A stretch of DNA of 36,504 bases from an archaeon (GTDB lineage: Archaea > Nanobdellota > Nanobdellia > Pacearchaeales > UBA284), in NCBI GenBank assembly GCA_030612665.1, contig JAUWNL010000006.1, positions 1 through 36,504 of the forward strand, given 5' to 3'. The translations under genes and the position numbers were made by a program. Positions 7,640 to 14,793 of this stretch are shown here, piece by piece; positions within the stretch are counted from its first letter, which is position 1, and each line of letters starts with the position of its first letter. The notes beneath the pieces were generated by a model that saw nothing but the letters and a program-made list of their open reading frames with translations, did not search any database and was not told the origin of the DNA.

Positions 7640-7679
7640 CTTTAGAAATAGTTTTATAATTATTTTTTCTTTTTACTTT

Positions 7680-8261
7680 TTATTTTTCTAAGGATTTTCT
7701 ATGTTTGGCTCCAAAAGCCTGGGTTGGCTTGATGAGTTTTTGGGTTTTCTCTGTTGGCTCGATTTTCTTTAGAAGTTTATCTTTTTCTTTCTTTTCCCTT
7801 TCTTCTTTCTTCTCTCCCTCTGTCTTTTGTTCTTCTTTTTCCTTCTCTTCCTTCTTTTCTTCCTTGCCTTCCTCTACTTTTTTTGCTTCTTCCTCTTTCT
7901 TCTTCTGTTTTTTCTTATCTTCTTTAGCTTTTTTTATTACTTCGAGCTTTTTCTGCTTCTTTTTTAATTTTTTATCTTCTTCTCTGAATTTTTTTGGTAA
8001 TGAAACAAATGTGACTATGAAATTATCATCTTCTTTTTTTACTTTAACAGTTATTTTATAGGGAGGTTTTTTTATTCCCCTTGCCCATAATGCTTCGTTT
8101 GTTAAAGGATCGAGTTTTATCTTACTGAAGTCCTTATCACGAATTTTTAGATGTCTTGCTAAAAATTCTTTTATAGTTTTAGAAGCTTTCTTTGCTCTTT
8201 TATATTTTGGAACTTTTAAGAATTTTCTTCTGAGCGGAATTGTGTATATTGTGTCTGCCAT
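7680..8261 (-). CDS. rpl31e: Ribosomal protein eL31 with long charged C-terminal tail
   Basis: 193 residues. Residues 1-85 are a canonical eL31: 'TIYTIPLRRKFLKVPKYKRAKKASKTIKEFLARHLKI', 'LDPLTNEALWARGIKKPPYKITVKV'. Residues 90-193 form a Lys/Glu-rich low-complexity extension (EEKKEEKEKEEQK) ending in a more ordered stretch, KPTQAFGAKHRKSLEK. Typical archaeal eL31 is about 80-90 residues, so the tail doubles it. It is the last gene of a minus-strand translation operon, after eL39. The tail may be an unstructured solvent extension near the exit tunnel, where eL31 sits; this is inference. Confidence 0.93.
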   Translation of the reverse strand: MADTIYTIPLRRKFLKVPKYKRAKKASKTIKEFLARHLKIRDKDFSKIKLDPLTNEALWARGIKKPPYKITVKVKKEDDNFIVTFVSLPKKFREEDKKLKKKQKKLEVIKKAKEDKKKQKKKEEEAKKVEEGKEEKKEEKEKEEQKTEGEKKEEREKKEKDKLLKKIEPTEKTQKLIKPTQAFGAKHRKSLEK

Positions 8262-8307
8262 TTTTTATTTTATTTTATTTTACTTTTTCTTTCTTTTTTT
8301 CTTTCTT

Positions 8308-8538
8308 TTAATATTTTTTCTTTTTTCTTCCTGATTTAATATTACGTTTTTTGCTTTCCTTAATTGCCTTATCTATATTACTTCTACGCCATGATCTTTT
8401 TATTCTTGTTAATCTTGAAGGATGAACTTTTTTTCCTTGGCCAAATACTTTTGGGATTATCCAAAAAGGAGCCCATCTAGTTCTCTTATTTTGTTTCCCC
8501 AGATGTATTTTTTTAGACAGTTTTTTGTATTTTGCCAT
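8308..8538 (-). CDS. rpl39e: Ribosomal protein eL39 with C-terminal extension
   Basis: 76 residues, against about 51 in most archaea. The core matches eL39: MAKYKKLSKKIHLGKQNKRTRWAPFW, then KKVHPSRLTRIKRSWRRS. The extra 20 or so residues are basic (KRNIKSGRKKKKY). eL39 lines the peptide exit tunnel of the large subunit. It lies between eS19 and eL31, an order common in archaea. Confidence 0.92.
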   Translation of the reverse strand: MAKYKKLSKKIHLGKQNKRTRWAPFWIIPKVFGQGKKVHPSRLTRIKRSWRRSNIDKAIKESKKRNIKSGRKKKKY

Positions 8539-8561
8539 TTTTTAGACTATTTTTTAGACTT

Positions 8562-8987
8562 TTAGATAGTTTTTAATTCAGATGCAACCTGGTCAAGAAA
8601 AAGCTTTCCTTTTTTTGTGAGTCTTCTTCCTGCTTTCTTTTCTTTTATATGTTCAGCAAACTCTGCTTTAGTTGCCTGTTGCAGGATTGTTCTTAATATT
8701 TTCCCAGAGGCTTTCATGAATTTCTCTGGCTTCGCGCCCCTGTCTTTTCTTGAACCATAATAATTTCTAAGTTTGCCTACCCCTACTAATCCTTTTGTAT
8801 ACAATTTTCTAAGAACACTTGCAGCTCTTATATACCACCAATCTTTCTCTTCTGGAGGTCTTTCCTTAGCTTGGCCTGTTTTTACAAATAATGCCCATTC
8901 AGGCATTTTAAACTCATTAATTGTTTTAAGCTTTTCAGCTAAAGCTCTTATAAATTTCTCTGATTCTATTTCATATGGGGTTGTCAT
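8562..8987 (-). CDS. rps19e: Ribosomal protein eS19
   Basis: 141 residues with eS19 hallmarks: FKMPEWALFVKTG, PPEEKDWWYIRAASVLRKLY, VGVGKLRNYYGSRKDRGAKPEKFMKASGKILRTILQQ, and the C-terminal GRRLTKKGKLFLDQVA. I chose the ATG at 8987 because it overlaps the preceding stop as TAATG, giving coupled translation and the usual N-terminus. An in-frame ATG at 9005 would add six residues inside the YhbY gene. eS19 acts in the 30S head and in small-subunit maturation. Confidence 0.95.
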   Translation of the reverse strand: MTTPYEIESEKFIRALAEKLKTINEFKMPEWALFVKTGQAKERPPEEKDWWYIRAASVLRKLYTKGLVGVGKLRNYYGSRKDRGAKPEKFMKASGKILRTILQQATKAEFAEHIKEKKAGRRLTKKGKLFLDQVASELKTI

Positions 8988-9250
8988 TATCGTGCTTTTC
9001 TCCATTTTTTTATAGATAAAGTATATCCTATTAATCTATATGTAAAACCTTTGTTCTCTGATTGTTTTAATTCAGAGCAGATTTTATCTCCGATTGCTCC
9101 AGCTTCTTTTTTATTGCGAGAGCAAGATTTTAGTATGTTAACTTTAACTAAATCATGCTTTTTAAATGTTTTTTTAAGCATTTCTATGAATCCTGCAGTG
9201 AGACCTTGCTTGCCTAACTGAAAAGAAACAATGGGAGTTTTAGTAGACAT
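8987..9250 (-). CDS. YhbY/CRM-domain RNA-binding protein
   Basis: 87 residues, a single CRM domain: 'VSFQLGKQGLTAGFIEMLKKTFKKHDLVKVNILKS' with the QLGKQGLT loop that takes the place of the family's GxxG RNA-binding loop. Bacterial YhbY associates with pre-50S particles, and archaeal homologues commonly lie next to ribosomal protein genes. It overlaps the upstream NFACT-R gene by 11 nt and shares a TAATG junction with eS19, so the three are cotranslated. A role in ribosome assembly is inferred from family and context. Confidence 0.85.
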   Translation of the reverse strand: MSTKTPIVSFQLGKQGLTAGFIEMLKKTFKKHDLVKVNILKSCSRNKKEAGAIGDKICSELKQSENKGFTYRLIGYTLSIKKWRKAR

Positions 9251-9665
9251 TTTTATTTAATTTATCTAAGTTATCTAATGATTCTATTTCTTTCTTTTTA
9301 ATTTTAATATTTTTATGATTCGTTACACCAAAAGTACCTGTTTTCATATCAGTGGTTTTGAAAACATCTTTGCCTTTGAAATAATGAATATTAATTATGT
9401 TTGGTTTTCTTTTCGCTTGTTTCCATTTTCTGCTGTGTTTAGCACAGAAGATTGCTGCTTCTTTAATGTCTTTTTTAGTTGCCTTACCTTTTATATTTAC
9501 AAAAGGACTTCCAGCATCTTTTGAATGTAAAACTATTTCAGTGTTCTTTGCTTGTTTAATAATCTCTTCATTCTGCTCTGCGTTCTTTCCTGCAAAAACT
9601 TTCTTTTTGCTTGGGGTAATAAATTTTCTAAAATTTGTTTTGCTCGTTTTATTTGTTTTTTTCAT
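9240..9665 (-). CDS. Stand-alone NFACT-R (DUF814) RNA-binding domain protein
   Basis: 141 residues. The NFACT-R signature is visible: 'VFAGKNAEQNEEIIKQA', 'EIVLHSKDAGSPFVNIKG', then 'FKGKDVFKTTDMKTGTFGVTNHKNIKIKKKE'. In RqcH/NEMF this domain is the C-terminal part of the ribosome quality-control factor that binds the tRNA-peptidyl-60S complex. Here it is solo, without NFACT-N or helical regions. Solo NFACT-R proteins are known in prokaryotes and have been proposed to act on RNA. Its place between a NYN nuclease and YhbY/ribosomal genes supports a role in translation or RNA handling. Confidence 0.82.
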   Translation of the reverse strand: MKKTNKTSKTNFRKFITPSKKKVFAGKNAEQNEEIIKQAKNTEIVLHSKDAGSPFVNIKGKATKKDIKEAAIFCAKHSRKWKQAKRKPNIINIHYFKGKDVFKTTDMKTGTFGVTNHKNIKIKKKEIESLDNLDKLNKNVY

Positions 9666-9677
9666 CTTTTTGCTTTT

Positions 9678-10271
9678 TTATAACTTTTTTATCGGACAAG
9701 AAGTAAAATCTTCTTTAGTCAATCTAAAATAATTAGAGCAACAATCAATTAATTCATTTGACAAAGAAAACTTTGATCTTCTTTTTCTATCAAAATAAGT
9801 ATAAAGAATAACTTCTATTTTGTCTCTTTTCTTTATATCTCTAATTATTGGACAAAAATCTGTATCTGAAGAAACTAATATAATTTTTTTTATCTCAGGA
9901 AAATCATCTTTTATGTGGCCCAAATTTATAGTTAATAAAGTGTCTACTCCTTTTTGACGGAATTCAAGTTTTCCCTTTTCATTAAGTATTCTTTGACATC
10001 TTCCTTCCATTATTGTCAGATCTTTATTTTTAGATAATGCAGTAATAAATTTATCATGGCCCTTTTTTCTTTCTGCTTCCTCTTTTGTTGGTTTGTCTGA
10101 TTGAAAAGGTGGACAGGTATAATAAAATAAATGTTTACAAAGAAAGTTTTGTTTTTTTGCAATTCTTTTAGCAAAATCAAATTTATCAAACTTTATCCTT
10201 TTTCCGCCTCCAAATAGTTTGAGTAATTTATCTAAAAATCCTTCATCAATAAAAACTAATGTTTCTTCCAT
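9678..10271 (-). CDS. NYN-domain (PIN-like, LabA/DUF88 type) predicted ribonuclease, copy 1
   Basis: 197 residues. NYN motifs: TLVFIDEGFL (first Asp, residue 8), 'KGVDTLLTINLGHI' (second Asp), and 'ILVSSDTDFCPIIRDI' (the SxDxDF motif), then 'LYTYFDRKRRSKFSLSNEL'. These Asp residues coordinate Mg in NYN/PIN ribonucleases. The protein is homologous along its length to the copy at 14915-15505. Its upstream region carries the same TATA-hairpin leader and a short ORF overlapping the start by 16 nt. A weak AAGGA lies 10-15 nt before the ATG. It precedes solo NFACT-R with a 12-nt gap. RNA is the likely substrate; the actual target is unknown. Confidence 0.8.
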   Translation of the reverse strand: MEETLVFIDEGFLDKLLKLFGGGKRIKFDKFDFAKRIAKKQNFLCKHLFYYTCPPFQSDKPTKEEAERKKGHDKFITALSKNKDLTIMEGRCQRILNEKGKLEFRQKGVDTLLTINLGHIKDDFPEIKKIILVSSDTDFCPIIRDIKKRDKIEVILYTYFDRKRRSKFSLSNELIDCCSNYFRLTKEDFTSCPIKKL

Positions 10272-10510
10272 ATTTGTAAGCTTCCTTTTAAGTTTAAATA
10301 TTTAGCTAGAAATCCAAAAATAAAATCATCTAGCGACCCCGTAGGATCACTAGGGAACATTCTAATAATATGTAATATTTGTGATTTATAAAACTTACTA
10401 TCTCTTTGATTTGGATTTTGAGTTTGATGAATCCAAAAGCATCTGGGGCATTCTTCCATCAAGTTTAGGGATGATGGGGAGAACTTGAATGTTTTTTTAA
10501 TTTTTTCCAT
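10256..10510 (-). CDS. Short ORF with a CPRCFW motif, overlapping NYN copy 1 (possible truncated nuclease-like N-terminus)
   Basis: 84 residues. The start 'FKFSPSSLNLMEECPRCFWIHQ' strongly resembles the N-terminus of a PD-(D/E)XK nuclease-like family seen in CPR/DPANN genomes, in which a FPSLPxG-type block follows soon after. Here a 22-residue stretch intervenes before FPSDPTGSLDD, and the catalytic core is missing. The 3' half contains the TATA box and hairpin of the NYN leader, and the stop overlaps the NYN start by 16 nt in another frame. Two readings are possible: a truncated gene that captured the NYN cassette, or a small functional protein. A shorter leaderless ORF could also begin at the ATG at 10360 (34 residues). 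Confidence 0.5.
   Translation of the reverse strand: MEKIKKTFKFSPSSLNLMEECPRCFWIHQTQNPNQRDSKFYKSQILHIIRMFPSDPTGSLDDFIFGFLAKYLNLKGSLQIWKKH
10330..10353 (-). other. Conserved 10-bp leader hairpin of NYN copy 1
   Basis: On the minus strand CTAGTGATCC, loop TACG, GGGTCGCTAG form a 10-bp stem with two G-U pairs and a UNCG-type tetraloop. The same structure occurs at 14833-14856, with its second base pair changed from U-A to C-G. The first stem base is 39 nt after the start of the TATA box, and the stem ends 58 nt before the NYN ATG. Confidence 0.65.
10384..10392 (-). promoter_or_regulatory. TATA box upstream of NYN copy 1
   Basis: The minus strand reads TTTATAAAT. Expected transcription start is near 10360-10366, just before an ATG (10360) and the hairpin. 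The same box at the same spacing occurs at 14794 before the second NYN gene, so NYN copy 1 probably has its own promoter inside the cysS-led gene run. Confidence 0.5.
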
Positions 10511-10528
10511 TTCCCTTCTTTTCTTCTT

Positions 10529-10657
10529 TTATTTCCCGCAATGTGTTTTTTCATTTATTTTATGATGATAATCTTGACATTCATCGCATTTACCATGTCT
10601 TTCATAATCATAAGGACATAGACAAGAAGAACAAGAATCTTCTTCTGATTTTTCCAT
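10529..10657 (-). CDS. Tiny Cys-rich zinc-binding protein (DUF6485-like)
   Basis: 42 residues with cysteines at 9, 12, 14, 24, 27 and 40. The pattern CLCPYDYERHGKCDECQDYH...C matches my recollection of DUF6485, small proteins with C-x-C-x-Y...R-x-G-x-C-x-x-C-x-x-Y-H. The cysteines probably bind zinc. It starts 26 nt after the cysS stop and ends 18 nt before the next start, so it sits in the same minus-strand gene run. Function is unknown. Confidence 0.65.
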   Translation of the reverse strand: MEKSEEDSCSSCLCPYDYERHGKCDECQDYHHKINEKTHCGK

Positions 10658-10683
10658 CTTTATATTATTTTTTATTTCTTTCT

Positions 10684-12249
10684 TTATTTCTTTGTTATAT
10701 TTTGTAGGGGTTTCACTTTTGTCCCTTCAGAGGTATCTTCGATTGTGTAGCCTTGCTGTTTTATTTGTTCTCTGAGTTTATCTGCGATAGGGAAGTTTTT
10801 GTTTTTTCTTGCTTGTTCTCTTTGTTTTATTAATTGAGAGATTTTTTCTGGGATTTTTATTTTTTCTTCTTTTACTTTATCAAGATCTAAAGCAAAAATT
10901 TTATCAAAAATAAGAATTAGGGAGTATTTTTCATTATTTTTTAGATTATTATCTTTGACAACTTTCCAAAGCAATGCGAGAGCCTTTGGCATGTTTAAAT
11001 CGTCATTAATTACTTTTTCAAATTCTTTTTTATATTTTGATATTCTGTCTGAACTTATTTGTCTTACTTCAAGATTTTGTTTTATCTCTAAGATTCTTTT
11101 TTTAAGGGAATTAAAAGCATTTTGTGCTGCATCCAGGTTTTGCCATGAAAATTCAAGTTGTGTTCTATAATGAGCAGTGAGACAAAAGTATCTGTAGGTT
11201 AAGGAATTATATCCTTTATTTTCAAGAGCAGAAATTGTGAAGATGTTTCCCTCACTTTTTGCCATCTTTTCTTCTTTGAACAATAACCATCTTGCATGTA
11301 ACCAATAATTCACAACTTTTTTTCCTGTTGCAGCTTCACTCTGGGCTATCTCATTTGTATGATGAATTTGAATATGATCCTCTCCTCCAGTATGGATGTC
11401 AAAATTTTCTCCGAGATAAGCCATGGACATTGCAGAACATTCAATATGCCAGCCAGGCCATCCTTCTCCCCACGGACTCTGCCATTTGAAAATATGGCCC
11501 CTGAATTTTGAACCTTTATCTGAGAACCAAAGCACAAAGTCTCTTGGATTTTTCTTTTCTTTATCTATCTCAACACTTACTCCTGCCTTTTGATCTTCTA
11601 ACTTAAGGTTTGCAAGTTTTGTATATTTTTTGAACTTGGATGTATTAAAATAAACATTTCCATTTTTTCCAATGTATGTATAACCCTTTTCTTCCATTCT
11701 TTCGATTAGAGTTATCATTTCTTTGATATGTTCTGTGGCCTTTGGCCATACATCTGGTTCAGTTATGTTTAGTTTTTGTAAATCTTGTTTGAAAATATTT
11801 GTATATTTTTTAGCTAACTTTAACATTGATTCTTTTGTCAGTGGAAGATTTTCTCTTTTGAGGGCTTGAATCATTTTATCTTCGCCAGTATCAGCATCAC
11901 TCGTGAGATGACCAACATCAGTTATATTCATTACATGTCTGATAGTATAACCATTATAGGTAAGAACTCGTTTAAGAATATCAGAAAAAATATAAGTTCT
12001 CATGTTGCCTATATGTTGATACCAATAGACTGTTGGGCCACAACTATAAATTCCAACTATATCTTTTTTTATTGGTTTGAATAATTGTTTTTTTCTTTTT
12101 AGGGTATTATAGAGATAAAGTTTAGGATGTTTGAATTCCAACCCAATTTTCTTTATTCTTTCAATCTTCTTCGTCTTTTTGGTTTCTTTTCTTTTCTTCC
12201 CTATCCTTCTTGTTTTGCTTTTCTTTCTAGACTTTGGTCTTGATTTCAT
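10684..12249 (-). CDS. cysS: Cysteinyl-tRNA synthetase
   Basis: 521 residues, class Ia. Conserved features: 'LYLYNTLKRKKQLFKPI', the zinc ligand in SCGPTVYWYQHIGNMRTY (C70) and the HIGH-type motif HIGN (79-82), the zinc/cysteine site in 'GWHIECSAMSMAYLG' and 'GGEDHIQIHHTNEIAQSEA', and the KMSKS-type loop 'KMAKSEGN'. The usual protein would begin near residue 44; here about 40 Lys/Arg-rich residues precede it. I keep the ATG at 12249 because a TATA-like TTTTTTATA lies about 25-33 nt upstream and no other Met is available before the catalytic core. It charges tRNA-Cys. Confidence 0.96.
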   Translation of the reverse strand: MKSRPKSRKKSKTRRIGKKRKETKKTKKIERIKKIGLEFKHPKLYLYNTLKRKKQLFKPIKKDIVGIYSCGPTVYWYQHIGNMRTYIFSDILKRVLTYNGYTIRHVMNITDVGHLTSDADTGEDKMIQALKRENLPLTKESMLKLAKKYTNIFKQDLQKLNITEPDVWPKATEHIKEMITLIERMEEKGYTYIGKNGNVYFNTSKFKKYTKLANLKLEDQKAGVSVEIDKEKKNPRDFVLWFSDKGSKFRGHIFKWQSPWGEGWPGWHIECSAMSMAYLGENFDIHTGGEDHIQIHHTNEIAQSEAATGKKVVNYWLHARWLLFKEEKMAKSEGNIFTISALENKGYNSLTYRYFCLTAHYRTQLEFSWQNLDAAQNAFNSLKKRILEIKQNLEVRQISSDRISKYKKEFEKVINDDLNMPKALALLWKVVKDNNLKNNEKYSLILIFDKIFALDLDKVKEEKIKIPEKISQLIKQREQARKNKNFPIADKLREQIKQQGYTIEDTSEGTKVKPLQNITKK

Positions 12250-12384
12250 AATACATAAAGAAAAAAAGGATATAAAAAATTATCCTATTGCTATGTCCTT
12301 TTGCTATTCAACTCTTGTTATTGTTTTGTTATTATTGTATCAATAGACTAAAAACTAACAGCAGACTATAGACTAACAAACAAA

Positions 12385-12945
12385 CTAACAGACAGATTGT
12401 TGTAGCCAACCTGCTCTTTTGATATTGAGCCTCATAGTTGGGCTTGCAATTGTTTGGCCACCTTTTTTTACTTCAACCTCGATGACAATCATTCCTTCTG
12501 GAGCATTATCTGGTGGTCTTATTGCAAAAGTAGCATATTCTGTTGTTCCTGGTCCTACTGATTTAGTTCCTGTTAGAGATTCTGTTATCCATCCAGTAGT
12601 GTCTATATTTTGTCCACTTATATCTTTTGCACTAGTGATAGTAAAACTATAGGTATAAGTTGTCTGGACTTTGGGTTGGAAACCACACCCAATAATATTA
12701 TAATTTTCTGGAATAATATCAATTGGAGTTCTTACGCCTATGCAAGTAACTTCCTCACCTCTTTCTTCTCCAAAAAGTTTGTTGATTTCTGACTGTGCAC
12801 CTTCAAGGGTCGTTGTGGCAATATTCATTGCACCACACATTATTGTTCTGATAAAAACTAACCCAAGAATTAACATGACAACTGCCATGACTATTACAAT
12901 TATAGTAGTCATTGACATCTCAAAAGCTGCTTTCTTGTTTTTCAT
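12385..12945 (-). CDS. Type IV pilin-like protein with class III signal peptide
   Basis: 186 residues. The N-terminus KNKKAAFEMSMTTIIVIVMAVVMLILGLVFIRTIMCG has the basic-charged start, Glu at the fifth mature position and long hydrophobic helix of archaeal pilins/archaellins; FEMSMTTI is close to the DPANN form F-E-L-S-M-T-T-I. Cleavage would be by a prepilin peptidase before Phe8 or nearby. The C-terminal domain (YTYSFTITSAK...YATFAIRPPDNAPEGMIVIEVEV) is an Ig-like beta sandwich with conserved cysteines (C69, C86, C186). It is probably a surface filament subunit or pseudopilin. Confidence 0.8.
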   Translation of the reverse strand: MKNKKAAFEMSMTTIIVIVMAVVMLILGLVFIRTIMCGAMNIATTTLEGAQSEINKLFGEERGEEVTCIGVRTPIDIIPENYNIIGCGFQPKVQTTYTYSFTITSAKDISGQNIDTTGWITESLTGTKSVGPGTTEYATFAIRPPDNAPEGMIVIEVEVKKGGQTIASPTMRLNIKRAGWLQQSVC

Positions 12946-13069
12946 TCTCTTTTCTTTTACTTTTATTGCCTCTTTTTTATTTAATATTTTAAAGTAAGAC
13001 TATTTTATAAAGGTTTTTAAATGTTTTTGCTAAATGTTTTGCTAGATTTTGTTTGATTTTATTTGATAT

Positions 13070-13142
13070 GGGAAGTCGGGGGTTTGAACCCCGGACACTG
13101 CGGGCTTCAGCCGCATGCTCTCCCAGACTGAGCTAACTTCCC
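13070..13142 (-). tRNA. tRNA-Phe (GAA)
   Basis: 73 nt folding as a full cloverleaf on the minus strand. The acceptor is GGGAAGT/ACTTCCC, the D stem GCTC/GAGC, the anticodon stem TGCGG/CCGCA with loop CTGAAGC (anticodon GAA), and the T arm CGGGG-TTCAAAC-CCCCG. No CCA is encoded and there is no intron. It is divergent from the RNase J gene with 53 nt between them and appears to share its TATA box. Confidence 0.96.
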
Positions 13143-13166
13143 ATGTTTTAAATGCAGAAGAGAGAC

Positions 13167-13175
13167 TTTATAAAT
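13167..13175. promoter_or_regulatory. Single TATA box shared by tRNA-Phe and RNase J
   Basis: TTTATAAAT is centred in the 53-nt spacer, 29 nt from the tRNA-Phe 5' end and 25 nt from the RNase J ATG. No other TATA-like element is visible in the spacer, so it probably drives both directions. A similar arrangement occurs at 24690-24700. Confidence 0.55.
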
Positions 13176-13195
13176 CTATTTTTGTTTTGGAGATT

Positions 13196-14542
13196 ATGAT
13201 TAAAATTTATACTGTCGGTGGATTTAGTGAAGTGGGTAAGAACATGACAGCAGTTGATCTTGGAGAAGATGCTGTGTTGTTTGATTGTGGTCTTTTTCTT
13301 CCACCTATTGTTGAAATGGAGAACCAAGAGAAAGAATGGACTGAAAAAAAGCTTAGAATGATTAAGGCAGTACCTGATGATCTTATCTTAGATAAAATAG
13401 GAGTTAGAAATAAAGTAAGAGCCATACTTGTGAGTCATGCTCATCTTGATCATGTTGGTGCAGTACCTTATCTTGCTTCGAGATATAATGCAGAGGTTGC
13501 AGCAACTCCTTTTACAATTGAAGTTCTTAAGTCTTTATTGAAAGATTCGGGCATTAAACTGAAAAATAAACTTAGGGCTATTAATCCAAATGGAAATTAT
13601 ACTATCCATGGCAAGAGAAAAGATTACAAGGTTGAATTTTTGAACATTACTCATTCAACACTTCAAACTGCTTTGATTGCCTTACATACAGACAAGGGAG
13701 TTATTCTTTATGCTAATGATTTTAAATTTGATAATTATCCTGTTCTCGGAAAAAAGCCAAACTATAAACGGCTTAAAGAGCTTAGTGAAAAAGGCAAAGG
13801 CATTTTAGCTTTGGTTGTTGATTCTCTTTATTCTGGTGAAGAACGAAAGACACCAAGTGAAAAAATTGCTAGGGGATTGTTAGAAGATGTATTACTTACT
13901 ACACATAATCAAAATTCTGCAATTATTGTAACAACTTTCTCCAGTCATTTGGCAAGAATTAAAAGTATTGTTGATTGTGCTACTCAACTTGGCCGTAAGA
14001 TTGTTTTTATTGGTCGTTCTCTTCGCCGTTATGTAAGTGCAGCTGATGCAATTAATCTTGTGCCTTTTATGAATAAAGTTAATAATTTGATTAGTTATAA
14101 AAACGAAATTGAGAGAGTTATGAGAAAAGTTATGAAAAATAGAAATGAGTGGTTGATTGTTTGTACTGGTCATCAAGGGGAACCAGGCTCGGTTCTTGAA
14201 AGAATGGCTAGAGATACTATGCCTTTTAAGATTCTTGCTAATGATCATATTATTTTTTCTTCAAGCATTATTCCTAGTCCAATAAATGTTGCTAACAGAA
14301 GACAACTTGAAAAAAGACTTAAAGCTAAGGGAGCAAGAATTTTTACAGATGTCCATGTATCTGGACATTGTGGTAGAGAAGACCTACGTGACTTGATTGA
14401 AATGACTCAACCTAAACATATTATTCCAGCTCATGGAGACCTAAAAAAATTAGCTCCGATGGTTGAGTTAGCTCGCGAGATGGGTTATAAACTTGGAAAG
14501 ACAGTGCATTTAATGCAAGATGGACAGAAGTTAATTTTATAA
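13196..14542 (+). CDS. Archaeal RNase J, 5'-3' exoribonuclease (MBL/beta-CASP)
   Basis: 448 residues. The metallo-beta-lactamase motifs are SHAHLDH (80-86), 'LNITHST', 'LYANDFKFDNYP' and the beta-CASP blocks 'IIVTTFSSHLARIKSIVDCA', 'TGHQGEPGSVLERMA' and 'VSGHCGREDLRDLIEMTQPKHIIPAHG'. This is RNase J rather than CPSF/aCPSF because the KH and CPSF-specific regions are absent. It degrades RNA from the 5' end. I chose the ATG at 13196: an upstream extension would run through the tRNA-Phe gene, and a TATA box sits 25 nt before this ATG. The start MIKIYTVGGFSEVGKNM is the normal family N-terminus. Confidence 0.93.
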   Translation: MIKIYTVGGFSEVGKNMTAVDLGEDAVLFDCGLFLPPIVEMENQEKEWTEKKLRMIKAVPDDLILDKIGVRNKVRAILVSHAHLDHVGAVPYLASRYNAEVAATPFTIEVLKSLLKDSGIKLKNKLRAINPNGNYTIHGKRKDYKVEFLNITHSTLQTALIALHTDKGVILYANDFKFDNYPVLGKKPNYKRLKELSEKGKGILALVVDSLYSGEERKTPSEKIARGLLEDVLLTTHNQNSAIIVTTFSSHLARIKSIVDCATQLGRKIVFIGRSLRRYVSAADAINLVPFMNKVNNLISYKNEIERVMRKVMKNRNEWLIVCTGHQGEPGSVLERMARDTMPFKILANDHIIFSSSIIPSPINVANRRQLEKRLKAKGARIFTDVHVSGHCGREDLRDLIEMTQPKHIIPAHGDLKKLAPMVELAREMGYKLGKTVHLMQDGQKLIL

Positions 14543-14565
14543 ATAAAGGGTATTTCTTGTTTGGT

Positions 14566-14748
14566 ATGGTAAGAGAAGATTTGATTGCAGCATTAAGGAA
14601 TGCTATTGAAAGAGGCGAAACTCTTGAAGAGGCTATAGAGAGTCTTGAAAATGCAGGCTACAATAGAATTGATATTGAAGAAGCTTCAAGACAATTAAGA
14701 AATGTGAGAAAAGAAGGCTCTTTCTTACCTCCTGCTCCACGAAGGTGA
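14566..14748 (+). CDS. Small UBA-like helical protein
   Basis: 60 residues: MVREDLIAALRNAIERGETLEEAIESLENAGYNRIDIEEASRQL and a Pro/Arg tail. The pattern of three short helices with AGYN in a turn resembles UBA-like modules often found at the N-termini of DPANN surface or membrane proteins; here it is alone. The ATG at 14566 is preferred over the upstream TTG at 14557 because the TATA box TTTATAAAT (14536-14544) is 30 nt before it, as at other starts here. It follows RNase J by 23 nt, and the promoter overlaps the RNase J stop. Function unknown. Confidence 0.65.
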   Translation: MVREDLIAALRNAIERGETLEEAIESLENAGYNRIDIEEASRQLRNVRKEGSFLPPAPRR

Positions 14749-14793
14749 AAGGTAAATTAGTATAAGGTTAAGGGAAAATGAAAATACGAAAGA

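Noticed and set aside
7705-8061. Ser/Phe-rich open frame on the plus strand
   Set aside because: Antisense of the Lys/Glu-rich eL31 tail; low-complexity composition explains it.
12340-12384. Short ACTAACA/AGACTA repeats between cysS and the pilin gene
   Set aside because: Too short and irregular to support more than low-complexity spacer sequence.
13115-13195. N-terminal extension of RNase J starting at 13115
   Set aside because: It runs through the tRNA-Phe gene, and a TATA box and normal family N-terminus support the ATG at 13196.
14557-14565. TTG start for the small UBA-like protein
   Set aside because: The TATA box at 14536-14544 is too close to the TTG; the ATG at 14566 has the usual 30-nt spacing.
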